Of a DNA stretch of 19,712 bases, positions 1 through 6,281 are shown in pieces. The notes below the pieces were generated by a model. That model was given only the letters and a program-made list of their open reading frames with translations, was not told where the DNA came from and did no database searches. This stretch comes from UBA2239 sp050177075 (GTDB lineage Bacteria > Pseudomonadota > Gammaproteobacteria > Burkholderiales > UBA9220). Numbering within the stretch: the first letter of the stretch is position 1; every line of letters starts with the position of its first letter. The stretch is taken from positions 1-19,712 of the forward strand of contig JBFXHL010000043.1 in the NCBI GenBank assembly GCA_050177075.1, read 5' to 3'. A program made the translations under genes and the position numbers.

Positions 1-177
1 GCCGCCTACAACGAGACCGCCGTCGAGGACCGGGACATCTGCGAGCGCATGCAGGACGGCCGCGCCGCGCTGTGGGCCCAGGGCATCAGCGAAGTGGGGC
101 CCTACCAGGAGCCCACCGAGATCGGCATGGAGCACTTCCACCGCTTCCTGCGGCGGCAGATCGGTGCCCATCTGTGA
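1..177 (+). CDS. Rieske-type aromatic ring-hydroxylating oxygenase, large subunit, C-terminal end (partial)
   Basis: Frame 1 is open from the first base to a TGA at 175-177, giving the last 58 residues of a protein whose start lies outside the window. The pattern N-E-x-x-x-ED-R-x-ICER-x-Q-x-G (residues 4-20 of the fragment), followed by a Glu-rich segment and a closing FHRFLRRQ stretch, resembles the C-terminal catalytic-domain tail of Rieske non-heme-iron ring-hydroxylating oxygenase alpha subunits. Members of that family add O2 to aromatic or related substrates with electrons from a reductase. Neither the Rieske cluster motif nor the mononuclear iron ligands are in view, so substrate and subfamily cannot be judged. 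The family call rests on a short tail. Confidence 0.6.
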   Translation, partial: AAYNETAVEDRDICERMQDGRAALWAQGISEVGPYQEPTEIGMEHFHRFLRRQIGAHL

Positions 178-249
178 AAGGACGAAGGATGAGGGATGAC
201 GGATGAAGGAAAGGCCCCGGGGCCGCGCCGTTTTTCATCCTTCGTCCTT
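178..249. repeat. Imperfect repeat element bounded by a 15-bp perfect inverted repeat
   Basis: AAGGACGAAGGATGA at 178-192 is the exact reverse complement of 235-249. Between the arms are further GGATGA units (193-207) and a GC-rich centre. The left arm begins directly after the stop codon of the preceding gene. Strings of GGATGA / TCATCC units like this occur as dispersed intergenic repeats in some proteobacteria (recalled, not checked). The element contains the first codons of the following transporter ORF. Confidence 0.6.
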
Positions 250-1122
250 AAGCCTTCATTCTTGCCCTTCAAGGGCGCCCTGTGGATGGTGGCGGCGGGG
301 CTGCTGTTCAGCCTGATGGGGGTTTTCGTCAAGCTGGGGGCCCAGCGGTTCTCCACCGCCGAACTGGTGTTTTACCGTTCCCTTTTCGGCCTCGTCACCA
401 TTTTCGTCATCGCCCGCCTGCGGGGCGGTCGGCTGGGCACACGCCACTGGCGTCCCCATCTGTGGCGGGGGCTGTCGGGGTTCACAGCCCTGATGCTGTT
501 CTTTTATGGCCTCAGCCACCTTCCCCTGGGGACGGCGATGACGCTGAATTACACCTCCCCCCTGTTTCTCGCCTTCCTGACCGTGCTGGCCCTCGGCGAA
601 CGGCCCCCCTGGCCCTTGGTGGCGGCCATTCTCGTCGGCTTCGTCGGCGTCGCCCTGCTGCTGCAGCCCAGCTTCGCGCGGGGGCAGCTGCAAGCCGGCC
701 TGATGGGACTGGCGTCGGGTTTTTTCGCCGCCATTGCTTATCTCAACGTGAAGAACCTGGGCAAGATCGGCGAGCCCTCCTATCGGGTGGTGTTCTACTT
801 CACGCTGATTTCTTCCGTCGGTGGCGGGGCGTGGATGGCGCTGCAGGAATTCCATCCGGTCGACTGGGGGAGCGCGGGCCTGTTGGTGGTCCTGGGAGCG
901 ACCGCCACCCTGGCGCAGCTGGCCATGACCCAGGCCTATGCCGAGGGAGAGACCTTGACCGTGGGGAGCTTGGCCTATAGCACGGTCGTGTTCTCCGCCC
1001 TCCTCGGCATGCTGGTGTGGGGCGAAATGCCCCGCCCGGCAAGCTGGTTGGGCATGGGGATGGTCATCGCCGCCGGCATCATCGGCGTGCGCTTCGCGCC
1101 TCCCCCAGCGTCGCGGGCCTGA
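196..1122 (+). CDS. EamA/DMT-superfamily membrane transporter (10 TM, drug/metabolite type)
   Basis: An inner-membrane protein of 308 residues with two tandem EamA repeats, roughly residues 28-155 and 165-300, containing about ten hydrophobic segments. The FxLMGVFVK motif in TM1, the YxSPLFLAFLTVLxLGE segment at the end of the first repeat and its counterpart near AYSTVVFSALLGMLVWGE in the second are typical of the RhaT/EamA family. These carriers export or import small metabolites; the substrate cannot be predicted here. The start is uncertain. ATG 196 has a GAAGG seven bases upstream, but the first ~22 codons lie in a repeat-like inverted repeat and read as non-membrane sequence. TTG 262 or ATG 286 (AAGGG ten bases upstream) are alternatives that begin at TM1. 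It stands alone between unrelated genes. Confidence 0.85.
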   Translation: MTDEGKAPGPRRFSSFVLKPSFLPFKGALWMVAAGLLFSLMGVFVKLGAQRFSTAELVFYRSLFGLVTIFVIARLRGGRLGTRHWRPHLWRGLSGFTALMLFFYGLSHLPLGTAMTLNYTSPLFLAFLTVLALGERPPWPLVAAILVGFVGVALLLQPSFARGQLQAGLMGLASGFFAAIAYLNVKNLGKIGEPSYRVVFYFTLISSVGGGAWMALQEFHPVDWGSAGLLVVLGATATLAQLAMTQAYAEGETLTVGSLAYSTVVFSALLGMLVWGEMPRPASWLGMGMVIAAGIIGVRFAPPPASRA

Positions 1123-1130
1123 GCGGGCGT

Positions 1131-1159
1131 TTGCCGCCCGGAATGAAGTCGCCTATAGT
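1131..1159 (+). promoter_or_regulatory. Sigma-70-type promoter for the STAS-like gene
   Basis: TTGCCG (1131-1136) and TATAGT (1154-1159) are separated by 17 bases, matching the consensus hexamers at 4/6 and 5/6 positions. The predicted start of transcription is near 1166, about 30 bases before the ATG at 1198. A GC-only inverted repeat (CGGGCG at 1124-1129, CGCCCG at 1135-1140) overlaps the -35 element right after the transporter stop codon. It could partly end upstream transcription or serve as an operator. Confidence 0.55.
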
Positions 1160-1197
1160 ATTTCCCGCCGCCATGCATTTTTTCGAGGAACAGAACA

Positions 1198-1545
1198 ATG
1201 ATTACCGTAGAGCACAAGAACGACCTGATTATCGCTGCCGCATTCGGCGAATTCACCCTGGCGGATTACAAGGAATTCGAGCAGGCGGTGCTCAGCCTGC
1301 CCAAGGGGGAGCGCAAGCCGAATCTGCTCGTCGACCTCAGCGACATGGCGGGATTTACCCTCGACGTGGCGTGGGAAGACATCAAGTTCGGCCGCGAGCA
1401 CGGCAACGATTTCGGCCGCGTGGCCGTGGTGACGGGCAGCCGCTGGCTGGCGTGGGCGGCGTGGCTGTCCAGGGCCTTCGTGGACAGCGAGATCCAGGTG
1501 TTCGAGGACGTCAATCTGGCCGAGGATTGGGTCGCGTCCCACTGA
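1198..1545 (+). CDS. SpoIIAA-like / STAS-SEC14-type small protein
   Basis: A 115-residue cytoplasmic protein with no signal or membrane segment. Its order of a beta-rich start (MITVEHKNDLIIAAAFGEFT), a helix beginning YKEFEQAV, the strand NLLVDLSDM, a helix, and the strand VAVVTGS followed by W-x-AWAAW fits the SpoIIAA-like (STAS) fold of PF11964-type proteins. These small domains occur in many proteobacteria and their role is poorly known; some are proposed to bind lipids or act as regulatory partners. It has a GAGGA ribosome-binding site eight bases before the ATG, its own promoter and its own terminator, so it appears to be a single-gene unit. The Ser/Thr phosphorylated in anti-sigma-factor antagonists is not clearly present, so a partner-switch role should not be assumed. 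Confidence 0.75.
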   Translation: MITVEHKNDLIIAAAFGEFTLADYKEFEQAVLSLPKGERKPNLLVDLSDMAGFTLDVAWEDIKFGREHGNDFGRVAVVTGSRWLAWAAWLSRAFVDSEIQVFEDVNLAEDWVASH

Positions 1546-1586
1546 GCTTTCCCAGGGACTGAACCTGGCCCATGCGGCTGGTCGTG

Positions 1587-1613
1587 GGGCTTGGCTCCCA
1601 AGCCCTGTTTGTT
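1587..1613 (+). terminator. Rho-independent terminator after the STAS-like gene
   Basis: GGGCTTGG (1587-1594), a CTC loop and CCAAGCCC (1598-1605) form an 8-bp perfect stem with a 3-base loop. The T-rich tail TGTTTGTT (1606-1613) follows at once. It lies 42 bases past the stop codon at 1545. Confidence 0.8.
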
Positions 1614-1699
1614 GGTGTACGATGTGACGATATAGCGGTTAAAAAAATAAAACGCCCCCTAAGGCGGACAAGAATATCTGCAAGCTGGAGGTTGATGGA

Positions 1700-1726
1700 A
1701 TGTCTGACAAGGGCCAAAGGAAATGA
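1700..1726 (+). CDS. Possible 8-codon leader peptide upstream of the response regulator
   Basis: ATG at 1700 opens MSDKGQRK, ending in TGA at 1724-1726. A strong GGAGG (1687-1691) lies eight bases upstream. The stop overlaps the response-regulator start as ATGA (1723-1726). By contrast, the ATG at 1723 has its only Shine-Dalgarno-like sequence (AAAGGA) one base away, too close to work well alone. This suggests the regulator is translated by coupling to the short ORF. No attenuator-like codon bias is seen. Only comparative or experimental data could confirm it. Confidence 0.4.
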   Translation: MSDKGQRK

Positions 1727-2400
1727 CCAGTCGAGCCCCGGAGGATGTGATCAAGATCATGATCGTGGACGATCATCCCATCGTCCGTCAGGGGATCGCG
1801 CTGCTGTTCGATTCGCAGGACGACATGCGCGCCGTCTGCGAGGCGGGGTCCGGTGAAGAGGCCCTGGCGAGCCTGACCCGCAGCGACGGCGCCTGCGCCG
1901 ACCTGATGGTGGTGGACCTGTCCCTCGAGGGCATGTCGGGCCTGGATTTGATCAAGGCGGTTCGATCGCGTTTTCCCGAAATGCCCATGCTCGTCATGTC
2001 CATGCACGATGAATCCTTCTACGCCGAGCGGGTTTTGCGCGCCGGCGCGCGGGGCTACATCATGAAGCAGGAGGCGACGGAGAAAATCCTCACCGCCGTG
2101 CGCCAGATACTGCGGGGCGGGATATACGTCAGCGACAAGATGCAGACCCGCATGCTGCAGCGCCTGGTGGACAGCCGTGGGGAACAGGTCGAGACGCCCC
2201 TGTCCGCCCTTTCCGACCGGGAGCTGGAAGTGCTGCGCCTGATCGGCCGCGGCCTGTCCACGGGGGAAATCGCCCGCGATCTCCACCGCAGCGTCAAGAC
2301 CGTGGAGGCCCACCGGGCCAACATCAAGGAAAAACTGAACCTCAAGAACGCCGCCGAACTGGTGCGCTATGCCATCCAGTGGGTGGAGCAGGGCGAGTAG
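1723..2400 (+). CDS. NarL/FixJ-family two-component response regulator (REC-HTH_LuxR)
   Basis: A 225-residue DNA-binding regulator. The N-terminal receiver domain (about 10-130) has the acidic pair D16-D17, the phospho-acceptor D65 in the strand LMVVD, S93 in the switch position and K115 in GYIMKQ. The C-terminal LuxR-type helix-turn-helix (about 160-222) shows LSDRELEVLRLIGRGLST followed by IAR and the recognition region SVKTVEAHRANIKEKL. All key residues are present, so normal phosphorylation by a histidine kinase is expected, but no kinase gene is in the window. The closest neighbours downstream are sensory proteins with PAS domains. Two palindromes 25-64 bases past its stop codon and a CCCCTAA half-site at 1656-1662 may be its binding sites (inference). 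Residue numbers assume the ATG at 1723; M13 at 1759 is an alternative that would still keep the receiver core. Confidence 0.93.
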   Translation: MTSRAPEDVIKIMIVDDHPIVRQGIALLFDSQDDMRAVCEAGSGEEALASLTRSDGACADLMVVDLSLEGMSGLDLIKAVRSRFPEMPMLVMSMHDESFYAERVLRAGARGYIMKQEATEKILTAVRQILRGGIYVSDKMQTRMLQRLVDSRGEQVETPLSALSDRELEVLRLIGRGLSTGEIARDLHRSVKTVEAHRANIKEKLNLKNAAELVRYAIQWVEQGE

Positions 2401-2424
2401 CCGCCGAATTGATTTGTCATATTT

Positions 2425-2464
2425 CTAGGGGAAACGCCTAGCGCATGTTTAGGGGTTCGCCTAG
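2425..2464. promoter_or_regulatory. Two tandem TAGGGG...CGCCTAG palindromes (candidate response-regulator operators)
   Basis: Site 1 (2425-2441) is CTAGG-N7-CCTAG, a perfect inverted repeat. Site 2 (2449-2464) is TTAGG-N6-CCTAG with one mismatch. Both also share the asymmetric core TAGGGG...CGCCTAG. Their centres are about 23 bases apart, roughly two helical turns. They lie upstream of a weak -10-like TTTAAT (2510-2515) that could drive the PAS gene at 2661, where no good -35 element is visible. That layout is expected for an activator-dependent promoter. Confidence 0.5.
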
Positions 2465-2660
2465 GCCGCTTTCGGCGTTCCGCCGATCCTTTTTCTTTTT
2501 CTGTTCTGGTTTAATCGGAACCGTGGGGGTCCCCGAATTGAGCTGATCGGGTCGCTTCTCCCCCACGCAGATTTCCATCCTCCAAAAGTGGAACTTGGGC
2601 GCCTCGTGCGCCCGCTTTTTTTACGGCGATTTGTCCCGGGGGGCGAACGAAAGGGCAAAG

Positions 2661-3011
2661 ATGGTTGAGGCGTCGAGCGACAGCGCTTACTGCGTGGCCA
2701 ATCTGCTGGTGGACGCCCGGGGGGGCGGCATTCTCCAGGCCCATCTCTCCGCCAGGCTTTTCTGCGGCTATAGCGTGACAACCTTGCAGGCCATGAACGT
2801 GGCGGAACTGTTCGGCCAGTCCGTGGCGGATATCCTTCATGCGGCGGCGCAAGACCCGGATCGCCACAACGTCATCCCCTTGAACGCCAAGACCGCCTCG
2901 GGTCATCTGTGCCCGGTCCAGGCCCATGCCGACCGCGCGTCCCCCGACGGCACCTTCTCCCTCGCCGTGTTCGAAAACCGCGCCGACAAGCATAGGGAAA
3001 ACTACGTATAG
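2661..3011 (+). CDS. Stand-alone PAS-domain protein
   Basis: A 116-residue soluble protein made almost entirely of one PAS-like domain. It shows the helix-strand start AYCVANLLVD, the segment GGGILQAHLSARLFCGYS (compare the PAS consensus G-x-I-x-x-x-N-x-x-A-x-x-x-x-GYS), then LQAMNVAELF and a terminal beta-rich part ending in GTFSLAVFEN. The frame is open upstream to 2595, but ATG 2661 is chosen because it has AAAGGG (2650-2655) five bases before it and starts just ahead of the domain. No kinase, GGDEF, EAL or methyl-accepting region is attached, so it may act as a small sensor or adaptor for the neighbouring regulator or chemoreceptor (inference). The usual second-position Asn of the PAS core is replaced by Gln/His. 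The ligand is unknown. Confidence 0.6.
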   Translation: MVEASSDSAYCVANLLVDARGGGILQAHLSARLFCGYSVTTLQAMNVAELFGQSVADILHAAAQDPDRHNVIPLNAKTASGHLCPVQAHADRASPDGTFSLAVFENRADKHRENYV

Positions 3012-3012
3012 T
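2983..3012 (+). promoter_or_regulatory. Candidate promoter of the chemoreceptor gene
   Basis: CCGACA (2983-2988, 4/6 to consensus) and TATAGT (3007-3012, 5/6) are separated by 18 bases. The element overlaps the last codons of the PAS gene. It would give a leader of about 155 bases that includes the hairpins at 3047-3133. Confidence 0.4.
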
Positions 3013-3046
3013 ATTGATGTATATCGTATTTTTACCAATTTCGGCT

Positions 3047-3133
3047 TTACCCGCCTGGCTTGAACGGGTAACATAGGCGAAAAACGAACTTTCCCTATAA
3101 GGCTTGCGGGGGACGGGAAAGGGCAATCTCGCC
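3047..3133 (+). promoter_or_regulatory. Structured 5' leader of the chemoreceptor mRNA (unidentified)
   Basis: Hairpin 1 pairs TTACCCG (3047-3053) with CGGGTAA (3065-3071) across an 11-base loop. Hairpin 2 pairs CTTTCCC (3089-3095) with GGGAAAG (3115-3121) and is enclosed by GGCGA (3076-3080) with TCGCC (3129-3133). Both loops contain GGCTTG (3057-3062 and 3101-3106). The region is AT-richer than its surroundings. It does not match any riboswitch class I know. It could instead hold protein operators. Confidence 0.4.
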
Positions 3134-3173
3134 AAAAAAGAGGAGCAATAAAGCGCGTTAGGAGGGGTGAGGC

Positions 3174-4778
3174 ATGAAAATCAACTTGCCGGTGACGGGC
3201 AAAGAACGTCCGTTCGAGCATGGAACCATCGTTTCGAAGACCGACCTCAAGGGCCTGATTACCTACGCCAACGATGCCTTCGTGGAGATGAGCGGTTTCA
3301 CCTGCGAGGAGCTGATCGGCAAAAACCACAATATCGTCCGCCATCCCGACATGCCCGCCGCCGCCTTCGCCTGGCTGTGGGACACCGTCAAGCAGGGCAA
3401 GCCCTGGCGGGGCGTCGTCAAGAACCGTTGCAAGAACGGCGACCATTATTGGGTCGAGGCCTTCGTCGTGCCGGTGAGCAAGAACGGTCAGATCGTCGAG
3501 TACATGTCGGTGCGCAGCCCCGCCAGCCGGGAACAGATCGCGGCGGCGGAAGCCCTGTACAAGGAGCTCAATGCCGGCAAGTCCTTGCCCCGTCCCAGCA
3601 TCCTCAAGAAACTGACCGTCAAGCGCGGGGTGCAATTCCTCGCCCTGCTCAACGCCCTGGTGCTGACCGCCAGCGCCGTGCTGGGTTTCAGCGGGCACCA
3701 CGGCCTCAACGCCGTGTTGGTGGGGGCCGCCGTGCTGGTATCGATAATTGCCGGCCTGTCCATTTCCTCCGTCATCGACCGCGGCCTCGGCCGCATCGTC
3801 CGCGTCTTCCAGCGCATCGGCGAAGGGCATCTGGACAACCGCCTGGAGATCGACGGCGAGGACGAACCGGGACAGGTGCTGGCGGCCCTGGCGGCGATGC
3901 AGGTGCACATCAAGGTGATCCTGGACGAGGTCAAGCAGGCCTCGGAAACCATCGCCAACAGCAGCAACCAATTGAAGGCCCAGGTTTCCCGCGTCCTGGA
4001 GCAGGCCCAGTCCCAGAGCCAGCAGGTGAGGCACGCCGCCGGCGCCATGGAAGAGATGAGCGTGGCCATCAAGGATGTGTCCGACAGCGCCAGGGAGGCC
4101 GCGGCGGCGGCCAGCGAGACCCATGCCGTGGTGGAACAGGGCAACCAGCAGATGGCCCGCAGCATGGAGGCCACGGGGCGGGTGGTGGAGGCGGTCCAGG
4201 CCTCCGGCGCCTCCATCGGTGAGCTCAACCAGTCCATCCAGCGCATCGGCACCATCACCCAGTCCATCAAGGAGATCGCCGACCAGACCAACCTGCTGGC
4301 GCTCAACGCCGCCATCGAGGCGGCGCGGGCAGGCGAACAGGGACGGGGTTTCGCGGTGGTGGCCGACGAGGTGCGCAAGCTGGCGGAGCGCACGGCCGCC
4401 AGCACGGCCGATATCACCAACATGGTGGAGAGCATCAACGCCACCACCGGCGCGGCCGTGAACGCCATGGAGCTGGCGGTCCAGGAAGTGCAGGAAGGCG
4501 TGGCGCTGATCCAGGCCAGCAACAGTAGTCTGGAGGAAATCCGCCGGGCGTCCGACCGGGTGATGGCCATGGCTCAGCGCATCGCCGAGGCCTCCACCCA
4601 GCAGTCGGCGGCGGGCGAGGAGATTTCCGCCGACATGGGCGGGATCGCCGCCCTGACCGAGCAGGCCAGCGAAAGCATCCGCGAGGTGGGCGATACCACG
4701 GCCGCCTTGGTGGGGGTGGCCAAGAATCTGGAAACCCTGGTGCAGCATTTCGACGGGCAGGCAAAAGCCCAGAACTAA
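3174..4778 (+). CDS. Aer-type PAS/HAMP methyl-accepting chemotaxis protein (redox or energy taxis receptor)
   Basis: A 534-residue inner-membrane receptor expected to signal to CheA/CheW. The N-terminal PAS domain (about 10-118) carries the Aer-family signature: TDLKGLITYAND, SGF, EELIGKNHNIVRHPDMP (46-61), then KNRCKNGDHYWVEA. This type of PAS usually binds FAD and senses redox state. A hydrophobic hairpin at about 152-200, a HAMP segment (about 200-255) and a cytoplasmic coiled coil follow. The coiled-coil tip is highly conserved (IADQTNLLALNAAIEAARAG, residues 368-387). No periplasmic ligand domain and no C-terminal CheR/CheB-binding pentapeptide are present, as in Aer. The start has AGGAGG (3160-3165) eight bases upstream. 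The HD-GYP gene starts 26 bases after its stop, so the two are probably co-transcribed. The gene lacks any neighbouring che genes here. Confidence 0.93.
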   Translation: MKINLPVTGKERPFEHGTIVSKTDLKGLITYANDAFVEMSGFTCEELIGKNHNIVRHPDMPAAAFAWLWDTVKQGKPWRGVVKNRCKNGDHYWVEAFVVPVSKNGQIVEYMSVRSPASREQIAAAEALYKELNAGKSLPRPSILKKLTVKRGVQFLALLNALVLTASAVLGFSGHHGLNAVLVGAAVLVSIIAGLSISSVIDRGLGRIVRVFQRIGEGHLDNRLEIDGEDEPGQVLAALAAMQVHIKVILDEVKQASETIANSSNQLKAQVSRVLEQAQSQSQQVRHAAGAMEEMSVAIKDVSDSAREAAAAASETHAVVEQGNQQMARSMEATGRVVEAVQASGASIGELNQSIQRIGTITQSIKEIADQTNLLALNAAIEAARAGEQGRGFAVVADEVRKLAERTAASTADITNMVESINATTGAAVNAMELAVQEVQEGVALIQASNSSLEEIRRASDRVMAMAQRIAEASTQQSAAGEEISADMGGIAALTEQASESIREVGDTTAALVGVAKNLETLVQHFDGQAKAQN

Positions 4779-4804
4779 TTCTGGGCGATCCGATCCCTGG
4801 TCGT

Positions 4805-6274
4805 ATGTTGACAACAAAAACAACTGCCGGACCCTTGGATGCCGTGATGGCGGCCTGCCGCAAGGTGGACCAAGCCGACTCCCAGGATGCGCTGATTGAG
4901 CAACTGATTCCCTTGGCCTCGACGGCAGTGGGCGGCCATAAGGCAGCCCTCGTTGCCCTGGTGGAACAGGAGGCGGTCAATCCGCGCATTCTTCATGGCG
5001 ACGGCCGATTTGCCCTGGCCATCGAACAGCCCATTCCCGAAGAGAAAATCCTGGAGCGGGTGAGAGACGCGCTGGCGGCAGGGGACAGTATCGTGGCGCC
5101 CGATTATGCGGTGCTCCATGTCCAGCACCCGGCCCGGTTTTCCCTCCTGATCTACCTGGAACTGGCCCAGCCCCTGGAAGAGGAAAGGGCGCGTCTGCTG
5201 CCGTTTTTTACCGACCGGGCCAATGGCGCCCTGGCCGCCCTCCACTACGCCAAGCTGTCGGAGCGGACCACCCGGGCGACGGTGGCCGCCCTGGCCAGCC
5301 TTGCGGAGCACAAGGACCACAACACCGGCGAGCACATCCTGCGGGTGGCGCGGATGGCGGATGAAATGGTCCACGTGCTGGAGGAGATGGGGGCCTACCC
5401 GGACCAGATCACGCCCGAGTTCAAACGCTTCGTCGGCACCGCCAGCATCCTCCACGACGTGGGCAAGGTGGCGATTCCGGATCGCATTCTGCAGAAACCC
5501 GCCGCCCTGGACCCGGAGGAATGGGAGGTGGTGCGCAGCCATACCTTCCACGGCAAGAAGGTGCTGGACAAGGTGAACCTGATCCTGGAAAGCGGCAACT
5601 ACCTCATCGATCTCGCCGGCGAGGTGGCGCTGACCCACCACGAGCACTTCAGCGGCGAGGGCTACCCCTTCGGCCTGGTCGGCCAGCATATTCCCCTCGC
5701 CTCCCGCATTGTCGCCCTGGTTGACGTGTTCGACGCCCTCACCTCGCGCCGCCCCTACAAGCCCGCCTGGCCGGAGGAGGAGGCCGTGGATTACATCCGC
5801 CAACGCGCCGGCGAGCAGTTCGACCCCATTTTGGTGGAGGCCTTTCTCAAGGTGATGGCATACCGCCGGGAAACCCTGGTGGCGGACTGGACGGATCGGC
5901 TCTCCGTCAACGTGGAACTGCTCGACGAGGACCACCAGCGGCTCATCGGCCTCATCAACCAACTGGCCATGTCGGAGCGCATCGGCAACCGGCGCATCGT
6001 CGAAAGCGTTCTCGACGAGCTGGTGAACTACACCGTCGAACACTTCCGGCGGGAGGAGGCGCTGATGGCGGAACGGGGCTACGCCAAGCTGGAGAGGCAT
6101 ATGCGCCAGCACGCGGTATTCGCCGAGACCGTCAACGACATCCGCTGGCAATACCTGCACGGCCTGCGTTCCAACATCAACCAGAAGGTGCTGCGCTTTC
6201 TCATGAACTGGCTGCAGACCCATATCTACAAGGAAGACCGCAGCGTTTTCGTCGCCGCCGTGCCGGCGGCGTGA
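4805..6274 (+). CDS. HD-GYP c-di-GMP phosphodiesterase with C-terminal bacteriohemerythrin domain
   Basis: A 489-residue soluble protein in three parts. Residues ~10-155 form a GAF/DUF3369-like segment. Residues ~156-350 are an HD-GYP domain with D171/T174/H177, H217-D218, H246, H278-H279-E280, the GYP motif at 286-288 and D307; the usual Asp and Ser before GYP are Ser and Glu (FSGEGYP). HD-GYP enzymes hydrolyse c-di-GMP to pGpG or GMP. Residues ~366-480 are a bacteriohemerythrin with H377, H413, E417, H432, H436, H473 and D478, in near-canonical spacing, so a di-iron site binding O2 or responding to redox is expected. The likely role is oxygen-controlled c-di-GMP breakdown beside an Aer-type receptor (inference). 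The start is weakly supported: no clear Shine-Dalgarno precedes ATG 4805, so coupling to the upstream gene or use of ATG 4847 is possible. Confidence 0.92.
   Translation: MLTTKTTAGPLDAVMAACRKVDQADSQDALIEQLIPLASTAVGGHKAALVALVEQEAVNPRILHGDGRFALAIEQPIPEEKILERVRDALAAGDSIVAPDYAVLHVQHPARFSLLIYLELAQPLEEERARLLPFFTDRANGALAALHYAKLSERTTRATVAALASLAEHKDHNTGEHILRVARMADEMVHVLEEMGAYPDQITPEFKRFVGTASILHDVGKVAIPDRILQKPAALDPEEWEVVRSHTFHGKKVLDKVNLILESGNYLIDLAGEVALTHHEHFSGEGYPFGLVGQHIPLASRIVALVDVFDALTSRRPYKPAWPEEEAVDYIRQRAGEQFDPILVEAFLKVMAYRRETLVADWTDRLSVNVELLDEDHQRLIGLINQLAMSERIGNRRIVESVLDELVNYTVEHFRREEALMAERGYAKLERHMRQHAVFAETVNDIRWQYLHGLRSNINQKVLRFLMNWLQTHIYKEDRSVFVAAVPAA
6253..6271. terminator. GC-rich hairpin at a convergent gene junction
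   Basis: CGCCGCCG (6253-6260), loop TGC and CGGCGGCG (6264-6271) form an 8-bp perfect stem covering the last codons of the HD-GYP gene, ten bases before the end of the convergent lipoprotein gene. There is no T tract on either side, so it may be only a by-product of GC-rich coding. A role in ending transcription is possible but weakly supported. Confidence 0.25.
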
Positions 6275-6281
6275 GCGAGAC

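Noticed and set aside
3107..3123. G-quadruplex in the chemoreceptor leader
   Set aside because: Only three runs of three or more G are present (GGGGG, GGG, GGG); a fourth is missing.
3019..3173. c-di-GMP (GEMM) riboswitch before the chemoreceptor
   Set aside because: The position and downstream genes made it attractive, but the conserved GGGCAAACC and GACGCAAAGCC elements are absent.
2511..4823. 770-codon open frame on the minus strand
   Set aside because: It lies antisense to the clearly coding PAS and chemoreceptor genes. Its protein is low-complexity (His/Gly/Leu-rich) with no domain; it is a by-product of GC-rich codon use.
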